From contig NZ_JASZ02000006.1 of the NCBI RefSeq assembly GCF_000735695.2, positions 1-64,000 on the forward strand: a stretch of 64,000 bases of DNA. The letters run 5' to 3'. Shown one piece after another: positions 33,506 to 40,720 of this stretch. A program made the translations under genes and the position numbers. This stretch comes from Kaistella haifensis DSM 19056 (lineage in GTDB: Bacteria > Bacteroidota > Bacteroidia > Flavobacteriales > Weeksellaceae). Every line of letters starts with the position of its first letter. Position 1 is the first letter of the stretch. A model generated the notes under the pieces. It ran no database searches, was not told the origin of the DNA, and saw only the letters and a list, made by a program, of their open reading frames with translations.

Positions 33506-35764
33506 TTATATTTCTACATTAAGTTTTTCAATCTTTTTACCGTTTCCAACTACCCAAACAATATCGTCAACTTGCAAAATTTCTGAAGAATCGGGATTTA
33601 GGATTCTTTCATCGCCTCGTCGGATGGCAATTACTAAGCCATCTGTTTTATCCCGGATTCCGGATTCACGGATGGATAAACCTTTCGCGGGCGAATGATG
33701 ATTGATCAGGATTTTACCCAATTTAATATGATCTGTATTTTGCTCTGGAACAAGTTCTCGGCTATCAAATATAAATTTAAAAATTTGGAACTGATCATCG
33801 GTTGCGATAATTCCGACTTTATCATAAGGCATCAAAATCTGATTTCGGTCGGGCGTATGAATCAATTTTTCACCGCGACGAATGTAGCCAATGTTTATCC
33901 CGTATTTTTCGCGCCATTGTAATTCATTAAGATTTTTACCAATATAATCCGCCAGCGGATTTACTTCCAGTTCGATGATGTGCACGTCCCAAGCAGCAAG
34001 ATTGCTCATGCCATCAGTTTTTCCTGCTAATCTGGTGACCGCATCCGGATCAGATTTTTCTGATCTGTCGTTCAGATTACTGATGAATCTTTTTTCGAGT
34101 CTATTGTAAAAACGGTTCAGTTTTTTGGAGAAGAAAATGATAAGAATCAACGCAACAGGAATGGTGATGAAGAAAGAAATTTGGGTAGAAGCAAAACGAT
34201 CGAGAAAAAATCCTAGAAAAGCTATTCCAAGCACAAATCTGGCAATTTCGATGATTAATAAAGGACCACGATTGTATTTTGTTTTGGTCCAAAGTTCTTT
34301 GTACGAACCAGAACTTGGCCTTTTCGCCATTAAAGCCCATAAAAATGGAAGGATAAATAGAATCGGAAGTGCGTTACCGATAATGTTTTTAATATCATTG
34401 CTCTCCAGATTTTCATTGATGGTAGGAATGATAAAATTCGAAAACAACAGATATACTGCGATAATGATAATTCCGTTGATTACGATGATTCTACCGTAGC
34501 TTTTCAGAATTGTTTGCCAACTGTTTTCGGCCTGAATGCTTTGGGTATTCGCAGAATATTTGTTAATTTTTGCAAGATATTTCGGCGGAATTACCTTTAC
34601 CAACCAATTATAAAACGGTTCGGAAAACTTGATTAAATAAGGAGTTGTGAACGTGGTAATCGCAGAAACTCCCACTGCGACAGGGAAAAGAAAATCTGAA
34701 ATTACGCCCAAAGACAAACCTAAAGTCGCAACAATGAAAGCAAACTCCCCAATTTGTGCCATGCTCATTCCCACTTGTACCGATTGTTTCAGGGGTTGCC
34801 CGGAAATAAGCGCTCCCAATGTAGAACTCACCATTTTGCCGAACAAAGTGAGTAGTGTGACAATTAAAATTGGCCATGCGTAGGTGATCATCGCATCATA
34901 ATTAATCATCATACCCACAGAAACGAAAAATACTGCTCCGAAAAGGTCTTTCACCGGTTTCAAAGTATGTTCTACCTTTTCCGCAAGGGTAGTTTCGGCG
35001 ATAATAGATCCCATTACAAACGCACCCAATTCGGCCGAGAAACCTACGTTAGTTGCCAACAAAACCATCCCAAGACACAAACCTATCGATAAAATCAGCA
35101 GGATTTCCTCGTCAACAAGGTGTTTAATTTTTTTTAAAAAAGTGGGTAATAAGAAGATTCCCAACAAAAACCAAAGACCCAGGAAGAACAGTAATTTTGC
35201 AACGGTAAAAAGGATTTGGATTCCTTCAAATTCTTTGGTAACCGCTATCGTTGAAAGCAAAACCATTAATAGGATTACTACAATATCCTCCACCACGAGT
35301 ACTCCGAAAACAGTTTTAGCAAAATTTTTCGTCTTCACGCCCAACTCATCGAAGGCGCGAATGATAATCGTAGTCGATGAACTCGCAAGCATCCCACCGA
35401 GAAACATACTATCCATGGTGCTCCAACCCAATAATTTACCGGTGAAATATCCTGCAACAGTGATGAAAATAATTTCTATAAATGCAGTAACAGAAGCCGA
35501 TCCGCCAACATTCATCAGTTTCTTGAAACTGAACTCCAACCCCAGACTGAAAAGGAGGAAAATTACCCCGATTTCTGCAAGGGTTTTGATGTTTTCGCTA
35601 TCGGCAATAGATGGAAAAATTTTGAAATTCGGACTTACCAAAAAGCCAGCAATGATGTATCCCAAAACCAGCGGTTGCTTGATTTTCCGGAAAATAAGAA
35701 CGACAAATGCGGCAACAATTAATATCAATGCTAAATCTTCAATAAGCTTTGGTAAATGTCCCAT
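33506..35764 (-). CDS. CPA2-family cation:proton antiporter with two TrkA-C domains
   Basis: The 752-residue protein has about twelve N-terminal membrane helices of the Kef/CPA2 type (VLGYIIAGFLVSP, LLFSLGLEFSFKKL, GGMLASSSTTIIIRAFDELG, VVEDIVVILLMVL, SAELGAFVMGSIIAET), extra membrane helices at about 425-560, and two C-terminal RCK_C/TrkA-C modules: VHIIELEVNPLADYIGKNL... and HHSPAKGLSIRESGIRDK... These modules bind ligands and gate transport. No NAD-binding TrkA-N domain is seen. It exchanges K+ or Na+ for protons. The promoter at 35789-35819 is near consensus. Confidence 0.9.
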   Translation of the reverse strand: MGHLPKLIEDLALILIVAAFVVLIFRKIKQPLVLGYIIAGFLVSPNFKIFPSIADSENIKTLAEIGVIFLLFSLGLEFSFKKLMNVGGSASVTAFIEIIFITVAGYFTGKLLGWSTMDSMFLGGMLASSSTTIIIRAFDELGVKTKNFAKTVFGVLVVEDIVVILLMVLLSTIAVTKEFEGIQILFTVAKLLFFLGLWFLLGIFLLPTFLKKIKHLVDEEILLILSIGLCLGMVLLATNVGFSAELGAFVMGSIIAETTLAEKVEHTLKPVKDLFGAVFFVSVGMMINYDAMITYAWPILIVTLLTLFGKMVSSTLGALISGQPLKQSVQVGMSMAQIGEFAFIVATLGLSLGVISDFLFPVAVGVSAITTFTTPYLIKFSEPFYNWLVKVIPPKYLAKINKYSANTQSIQAENSWQTILKSYGRIIVINGIIIIAVYLLFSNFIIPTINENLESNDIKNIIGNALPILFILPFLWALMAKRPSSGSYKELWTKTKYNRGPLLIIEIARFVLGIAFLGFFLDRFASTQISFFITIPVALILIIFFSKKLNRFYNRLEKRFISNLNDRSEKSDPDAVTRLAGKTDGMSNLAAWDVHIIELEVNPLADYIGKNLNELQWREKYGINIGYIRRGEKLIHTPDRNQILMPYDKVGIIATDDQFQIFKFIFDSRELVPEQNTDHIKLGKILINHHSPAKGLSIRESGIRDKTDGLVIAIRRGDERILNPDSSEILQVDDIVWVVGNGKKIEKLNVEI

Positions 35765-35788
35765 CCTGCGTATTTCTTAGTTTTCCCT

Positions 35789-35819
35789 CAAAAATAATGT
35801 TTTGGCTCAATTTATCAAA
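35789..35819 (-). promoter_or_regulatory. Promoter of the antiporter-HD operon
   Basis: On the minus strand TTTG (35816-35819) and TATTTTTG (35789-35796) are 19 bp apart, a near-perfect Bacteroidetes promoter, with a leader of about 18 nt. Confidence 0.7.
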
Positions 35820-36120
35820 GTCTTTCTTCATTAATTTAATGTCGTTTTTTATTCACAAAACGTAATGGAGCAAAAAATATATCCTTAAAGAATATCTATA
35901 TATGTATAAGACAGAAAAATTTAAATTTAAGACTAAAAATATTGAGTCTTAAGCTTAAAGATTATAGTCTTAAGCTTAAAATATATAGTCTTAAACTAAA
36001 AAGTTGTAGTTTTAAACTAATAATTTATAGTCTAAGACTAAATAAGATTATTCTTAAGCATATATTTTGTTATGTGAAACTAAAATTTATTAATTTTAAT
36101 CCTCATAAAACCAATGAATT
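35820..36120. other. Gene-free stretch upstream of the antiporter
   Basis: No gene is seen. The stretch holds the 21-bp tandem repeat and very AT-rich flanks; base composition is strikingly low in GC compared with the GC-richer HTH remnant that follows. Confidence 0.6.
35945..36070. repeat. Degenerate 21-bp tandem repeat, about six units
   Basis: Units of exactly 21 bp start at 35945, 35966, 35987, 36008, 36029 and 36050 with consensus AGTCTTAAGCTTAAA plus six A/T bases. The first two are nearly identical, and the later ones diverge toward AGTYTTAAACTAA. Each unit contains the self-complementary CTTAAG or TTTAAA, and a reverse-oriented half unit (TTTAAGACTAAAA) lies just before. The open frame across it (SLKLKxY repeated) is a by-product of the period. 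Confidence 0.85.
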
Positions 36121-36447
36121 ATGTTTCCAACACACACTTATTTGAAACCCGGAGCCCATCCTTATCCGCATGTTGGGAAGTTTATTCGCCGAAAACTTAT
36201 GGAACTGCATGTTTCACCGCCCGAAGCGGCAAGGCGAATTGGGGTAAATACAAGTACTGTTCACGCTTATTTTCGGTAGCCATCGCTGCAGTTTGGGATT
36301 ATCTGGAAATTGTCGATGGCGTTAAATTATGATTTGCTGTCGGATTTAATCAGCAGTTATCCCCCGAATTTCCCTGTAAAACCCAATGAAAAACTGCTTG
36401 AACTGGAAAAAGAAGTGGAGATTTTGAGGGGATTGTTGAAGAGGTGA
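36121..36447 (+). pseudogene. HTH (XRE-like) regulator broken by a TAG stop
   Basis: The frame starts MFPTHTYLKPGAHPYPHVGK, has the helix-turn-helix SPPEAARRIGVNTSTVHAYF, hits TAG at 36277-36279, and continues in the same frame with PSLQFGIIWKLSMALNYDLL to a TGA at 36447. Related Chryseobacterium proteins, as I recall them, read YFxQPSLQFxIxW here, so the stop is probably a single CAG-to-TAG change. The full product would be 108 residues with a C-terminal coiled coil (LLELEKEVEILRGLLK). GC content is higher than the surroundings, suggesting acquisition. A hairpin at 36478-36515 follows it. Confidence 0.75.
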
Positions 36448-36549
36448 GTTTTTGATAGGATTCCACGGGAAAGGATTCGAGAGGGAGCGGGGTTGAATGA
36501 TGTTGCAACCTCTCGGTTCGGTTATGTTTTTGGAATTTTTGTACGGAGA

Positions 36550-36936
36550 TTAGGCGATTTCTAACTGCATCAATTCTTTTCCTAAATCTTTGATACCGGT
36601 TAGGATTTTTTGGATTTGCTTTTCGGAGGGCTCCTTTTTGCCGTTCACATATTGAGACAGTAGCGATTCGTTCATATTAATGCGTTTGCTTAGCGCTTTT
36701 GCATTGATAATCGAATAAAACTCAAAGAAACTCGGCAAGTCTAGTTTTGTGATAATATTTTCGGCAGTTGCAGCTTTTTTTCCGGCATGTTCCAGGTATA
36801 AATTAAGCGCTTCGAGGATATTTGTTTTTATTTCTTCAAAGTCTTTGCCTGTGGTAAATACAGGTAAATTTTCATCTTCGGCAAATGCGGAAAAACCAGT
36901 TTGAGTTCTTTCTACTACGAATTTATAATTTTTCAT
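36550..36936 (-). CDS. hicB: HicB antitoxin
   Basis: The 128-residue protein has an N-terminal HicB partial RNase-H-like domain (YKFVVERTQTGFSAFAEDENLPVFTTGKDFEEIKTNI) and a C-terminal XRE helix-turn-helix (INAKALSKRINMNESLLSQYVNGKKEPS). It should neutralise HicA and repress the operon by DNA binding. It lies 38 bp downstream of hicA, the usual toxin-first order. Confidence 0.92.
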   Translation of the reverse strand: MKNYKFVVERTQTGFSAFAEDENLPVFTTGKDFEEIKTNILEALNLYLEHAGKKAATAENIITKLDLPSFFEFYSIINAKALSKRINMNESLLSQYVNGKKEPSEKQIQKILTGIKDLGKELMQLEIA

Positions 36937-36974
36937 TTTTTTAAGATTTAAGTGTGTTACAGCATTTTCTGAAT

Positions 36975-37160
36975 TTAAATTCCTGCTGTTCTTTTAATTT
37001 TTATTTCAAGTCCTTTTCCAATTTCTTGTGAACCGTGATTTGGGACAACGAATTCTTTTCCGGTAATCGGGCTGAACCAAATTTCATGGCTGCCTTTTCC
37101 TTGTCTTACCATGTAACAGCCAGCTTTTGAGAGTTTTCGTAACAATTCACTCGTTTTCAT
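36975..37160 (-). CDS. hicA: HicA toxin (mRNA interferase)
   Basis: The 61-residue dsRBD-like protein has KLSKAGCYMVRQGKGSHEIW with the catalytic histidine in GSHEIW, then VPNHGSQEIGKGLEIKIKRTAGI, the standard HicA signature. It cleaves mRNA and is held inactive by HicB. Length is typical and the gene looks intact. A consensus promoter and a small palindrome overlap upstream. Confidence 0.93.
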   Translation of the reverse strand: MKTSELLRKLSKAGCYMVRQGKGSHEIWFSPITGKEFVVPNHGSQEIGKGLEIKIKRTAGI

Positions 37161-37177
37161 CCCTTGAATTTGTTATA

Positions 37178-37209
37178 CAAAAGTATATAATTGTTTACTC
37201 TATTCCAAA
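37178..37209 (-). promoter_or_regulatory. Promoter and probable operator of hicAB
   Basis: On the minus strand TTTG (37206-37209) and TACTTTTG (37178-37185) are 20 bp apart. The -7 region is embedded in the inverted repeat TATAC-AAAA-GTATA (37174-37187), a likely HicB site. Confidence 0.65.
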
Positions 37210-37244
37210 TAAAAAAGTAATTTATTATTTACTTTTTAGCCATC

Positions 37245-37275
37245 AAAAAAACGCCCCAGTTTCCCGAGGCGTTTT
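37245..37275 (-). terminator. Terminator of the beta-oxidation operon
   Basis: On the minus strand AAAACGCC and GGCGTTTT form an 8-bp stem with a 12-nt loop followed by a T-run, 20 bp after the acyl-CoA dehydrogenase stop. Confidence 0.85.
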
Positions 37276-37295
37276 ACTATTATTCAAAACTAATT

Positions 37296-39074
37296 TTAGT
37301 AATGACCTTTCTCTACGAAATGAGCAGCTACTTTTTCAGTAAGTGCAATTACGTTTGGTTGATTCGCGTATTTGGTGAATCTTCTAAGACCGGAAAGCAT
37401 CATTCTTTGTTCATCGCCTTCTGCGAAAGAAATGATTCCCTCTTTAGCCGCTACGATGATTTTTTCTACTGCTTTGTAAAGGTTCAGTTGAGCCATTGCC
37501 GCTTCCACAGAATCTGCTGCAAAATGTTTTTCAGCTCTTAAAACTGCAGATTCCGCCATGTAAATTTGGTTCAAGATTTCGGAAGCATTCAACAATAAAT
37601 GTTGTTGCTTCTCGATTTCCATCATGTATTTCTGTAGTGCAGCTCCGGAAACCATTAAGAAAACTTTTTTCAAATTGGCAATTACTGCCTTTTCTTCGCT
37701 CATGAATTCAGAATAATCTGGCACATCGAAAGAAGGAATTCCCATCAATTCTTTTCCAACTGCCATCGCAGGTTTCAAAAGATCGATTTCGCCTTTCATT
37801 GTTTTTTTGATGAGCATTCCTACCGCTAATAGACGGTTGATTTCGTTGGTTCCTTCGTAGATTCTTGCAATTCGGGAATCTCTCCAAGCTGCTTCCATAG
37901 GAGCATCTTCGGAGAAGCCCATTCCACCGTAGATTTGGATTCCTTCGTCTGCGGTATTTTGGGTTAAATCGGATACGAAAACTTTTAGGATCGAACATTC
38001 TACTGCGAATTCTTCCACACCTTTCAATTCCGCTTCTTGATGATTCATTCCGCCAGCGATTAATTCATCAATCTTATCTTGAATATCTTTGGCAGCTCTG
38101 TAAGATCCAGCTTCGGAAACAAAAATTCCGGTCGCCATTTCAGCAAGTTTCTTTCTGATTGCTCCGAAAGTTGAAATTGCAACGCCAAATTGTTTTCTTT
38201 CGTTGGCATATTGGGTAGCATAAGCAAGAATTCTTCTTTGTCCGTCAAGGTTTGCGGCAGCTAATTTAATTCTACCAACGTTCAATGCGTTCAAAGCGAT
38301 TTTGAAACCGTTGTTTCTTTCACCTAAAAGATTTTCTACAGGAACTTTCATATCGTTGAAGAAAACCTGTCGGGTAGAAGAGGAGCGGATTCCCAGTTTG
38401 TGTTCTTCCTCACCGAAAGTCATACTTTCAGGATTTTCCAATTCCGAACGGTTAATGACGAAACCTGTAATGTTTTTATCATCATCAATTTTTGCAAAAA
38501 AAGTAAAAGTATCAGCAAAACCGGCATTGGAAATCCACATTTTCTGTCCGTTGATGATGTAATGTTTCCCATCTTCGGAAAGTCTTGCTTTTGTTTTTCC
38601 GGAGTTTGCATCGGAACCTGCATCTGGTTCAGTAAGACAATAAGCGCCAAATTTGGTTCCGGCAGCTAAATCTGGAAGGTATTTTTTCTTTTGTTCTTCA
38701 TTTCCGTAAAGCAAAATCGGCAAAGTTCCGATTCCGGTGTGTGCGCCGTAAGCAGTTGCTACAGAACCATTGGCTCCGGAAGCCATGTCGCAGGCAAGCA
38801 TTGTGGTGATGAATCCCATTCCCAAACCGCCATATTCCTCTGGAACAGCAACGCCAAGAACACCCATTTCACCTAATTTGCGCATCACTTCTTCAGTTAA
38901 TGCATAATCTTTGTGTTCGAAACGTTCGCGGTGAGGAACCACTTCTTTATCGATAAATTCTTTGATGGATTCGCGAAGCATTTTTTGCTCCTCGCTGATT
39001 TCTTCCAAAGTGAAGATTTCTTTTGCAGGAATATCTTTGATGATGAATTCGCCGCCTTTAAGTGTATTGGCCAT
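37296..39074 (-). CDS. Acyl-CoA dehydrogenase (VLCAD-like)
   Basis: This 592-residue FAD enzyme performs the first step of beta-oxidation. Domains are N-terminal helical (about 25-140), the beta domain with AYCLTEPDAGSDANSGKT and KMWISNAGFADTF, the C-terminal helical domain with RKQFGVAISTFGAIRKKLAEM and QIYGGMGFSEDAPMEAAWRDSRIARIYEGTNEINR (catalytic Glu in YEGTNE), and an extra C-terminal domain of about 150 residues as in very-long-chain enzymes. Electrons pass to ETF, encoded at 54228-55952. It is the last gene of the MarR-headed operon. Confidence 0.94.
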   Translation of the reverse strand: MANTLKGGEFIIKDIPAKEIFTLEEISEEQKMLRESIKEFIDKEVVPHRERFEHKDYALTEEVMRKLGEMGVLGVAVPEEYGGLGMGFITTMLACDMASGANGSVATAYGAHTGIGTLPILLYGNEEQKKKYLPDLAAGTKFGAYCLTEPDAGSDANSGKTKARLSEDGKHYIINGQKMWISNAGFADTFTFFAKIDDDKNITGFVINRSELENPESMTFGEEEHKLGIRSSSTRQVFFNDMKVPVENLLGERNNGFKIALNALNVGRIKLAAANLDGQRRILAYATQYANERKQFGVAISTFGAIRKKLAEMATGIFVSEAGSYRAAKDIQDKIDELIAGGMNHQEAELKGVEEFAVECSILKVFVSDLTQNTADEGIQIYGGMGFSEDAPMEAAWRDSRIARIYEGTNEINRLLAVGMLIKKTMKGEIDLLKPAMAVGKELMGIPSFDVPDYSEFMSEEKAVIANLKKVFLMVSGAALQKYMMEIEKQQHLLLNASEILNQIYMAESAVLRAEKHFAADSVEAAMAQLNLYKAVEKIIVAAKEGIISFAEGDEQRMMLSGLRRFTKYANQPNVIALTEKVAAHFVEKGHY

Positions 39075-39132
39075 TATTTTTAGAGTTTAAATTTTTTTTT
39101 TGATAAAAGAAAAAAGAGGAAAGAACAAAGAC

Positions 39133-39486
39133 TTACAAAAGTGTTTTTTGGAAACCTGAAATCATTTTTTGCAAATCGACGATTTTAATATCTAGATCAT
39201 TTGCAATTTCCTCTTCTATAAAATTTCTATTTTTTGATATAATTAATTGAGTTTGAAGTTCGAATAAAGAGCCCATACTTATTTCGAGAAACCTGGAGAA
39301 ATCTTTATTTGATGATCTACTGGAGCCTTCTGCAATGTTGGATGCAATAGAAACAGCACATCTTCTAATTTGAGATTTCAAGCCAAAATCTTCAGTTTTA
39401 GGAAACATTTCTGTCACCGGGTAAATGTCATTAGCCAAACTAATGGATAAGTTCCAAATATTCAGGTTTTTAAAGTTATGTTTCAT
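39133..39486 (-). CDS. Four-helix-bundle protein (S23/IVP family)
   Basis: The 117-residue protein matches the family first seen in 23S rRNA intervening sequences: FKNLNIWNLSISLANDIYPVTEMFP, FGLKSQIRRCAVSIASNIAEGSSR, then KDFSRFLEISMGSLFELQTQLIIS. Members are mostly helical and often stand alone in Bacteroidetes genomes. Function is unknown. Here it sits inside the beta-oxidation operon between the thiolase and the acyl-CoA dehydrogenase. Confidence 0.9.
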   Translation of the reverse strand: MKHNFKNLNIWNLSISLANDIYPVTEMFPKTEDFGLKSQIRRCAVSIASNIAEGSSRSSNKDFSRFLEISMGSLFELQTQLIISKNRNFIEEEIANDLDIKIVDLQKMISGFQKTLL

Positions 39487-39519
39487 GAAGTCTTTATTCT
39501 TTTTTCTTTGCTCTTTCTT

Positions 39520-40701
39520 CTATAGTAACTCAAATATCGAAGCAGCGCCTTGTCCTGTTCCTACGCACATAGTAACCATTCCATATTTGTTGCCACGTTT
39601 TCTCATTTCATCAAGAAGTTGAACGGTTAATTTCGTTCCTGTACAACCCAGTGGATGTCCGAGTGCGATTGCGCCACCATTTACATTTAAGATATCAGGA
39701 TTTAATCCTAATTCTTTTTTAATGGCAACAGATTGAGAGGCAAAAGCTTCGTTAAGTTCGATCAAATCGATGTCTTTTAGTTCTAAACCAGCTTGTTTTA
39801 AAGCTTTAGGAATAGCATAAACAGGTCCCATTCCCATAATTCTTGGCTCCAAACCAGCAGCCGCATAAGCAACTAATCTTGCTTCAGGTTCCAAACCTAA
39901 TTCTTTCACCATATCTTCGCTCATCACGATTACGAAAGCGGCTCCATCACTCATTTGCGAGGAATTTCCGGCGGTAACGCTTCCACCGTTTGCGAAAACC
40001 GGACGAAGTTTTGCTAAACCTTCCAAAGAAGTGTCTGCTCTTGGACCTTCATCTACTGAGAAATCGAATTTTTTGGTTTGGATTTTTTGATTCTCATCAA
40101 GGAAATTATACTCAACCGGAATGGATACAATTTGGTTTTTGAAAGCGCCGGTTTCATTAGCTTTTAAAGCTTTCAAATGCGATTCTAAAGCAAATTGATC
40201 TTGCTCTTCTCTGGAAATATTGTATTGTTTTGCAACTTCTTCCGCTGTATAACCCATTCCCCAATAATAATCGGGATTGGTTTTTGCGACTTCGGTTTCC
40301 GGAACCGGTTTGTAGCCACCCATCGGAATGTATGACATGGATTCTGTACCTCCTGCGATGATGCAATCTGCCATTCCAGCTTGGATTTTTGCAGAAGCAA
40401 TTGCAATCGCTTCCGAACCTGATGCGCAATATCTGTTCACAGTAACACCAGGAACTTTGTCGGTATTTAAACCCATTAATGAAATTAAACGGGCAACATT
40501 TAGACCTTGTTCCGCTTCCGGCATTGCGTTTCCTACGATCAAATCGTCGATTCTGTCTTTATCGAGTTGTGGAACTGCAGCCATTAGTTTTTCGATTACG
40601 GTTGCCGCCATCACATCTGGACGGGTGAAACGGAGCGATCCTTTCGGGGCTTTTCCCACGGCAGTTCTGAATCCTTTTATTATATATGCTTGTCTTGACA
40701 T
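39520..40701 (-). CDS. fadA: Acetyl-CoA C-acyltransferase (3-ketoacyl-CoA thiolase)
   Basis: The 393-residue thiolase performs the last step of beta-oxidation. The nucleophile is the cysteine in VNRYCASGSEAIAIA, and GHPLGCTGTKL and MCVGTGQGAASIFE supply the active-site His and second Cys. It follows the FadN-type gene by 19 bp. A second thiolase, of the acetyl-CoA acetyltransferase type, lies at 59583. Confidence 0.94.
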   Translation of the reverse strand: MSRQAYIIKGFRTAVGKAPKGSLRFTRPDVMAATVIEKLMAAVPQLDKDRIDDLIVGNAMPEAEQGLNVARLISLMGLNTDKVPGVTVNRYCASGSEAIAIASAKIQAGMADCIIAGGTESMSYIPMGGYKPVPETEVAKTNPDYYWGMGYTAEEVAKQYNISREEQDQFALESHLKALKANETGAFKNQIVSIPVEYNFLDENQKIQTKKFDFSVDEGPRADTSLEGLAKLRPVFANGGSVTAGNSSQMSDGAAFVIVMSEDMVKELGLEPEARLVAYAAAGLEPRIMGMGPVYAIPKALKQAGLELKDIDLIELNEAFASQSVAIKKELGLNPDILNVNGGAIALGHPLGCTGTKLTVQLLDEMRKRGNKYGMVTMCVGTGQGAASIFELL

Positions 40702-40720
40702 TTGTTGTAAATTTTAATTA

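Noticed and set aside
35142-35780. 212-codon plus-strand frame inside the antiporter gene
   Set aside because: Antisense to conserved membrane segments of the CPA2 transporter.
35945-36070. 21-bp repeats as a CRISPR array or as a coding repeat (SLKLKxY peptide)
   Set aside because: The period has no separate repeat and spacer, units are only 21 bp and very AT-rich, and no cas gene is present. The peptide repeat exists only because 21 is a multiple of three; it shows no synonymous bias.
36478-36515. Hairpin after the HTH remnant as a terminator
   Set aside because: The 7-bp stem has a 24-nt loop and no T-run on either strand.
36550-37160. Accessory patch 35.8-37.2 kb as a phage-defence island
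   Set aside because: Only an HTH remnant and a standard HicAB pair are present; no nuclease, helicase, reverse transcriptase or other defence component is visible.
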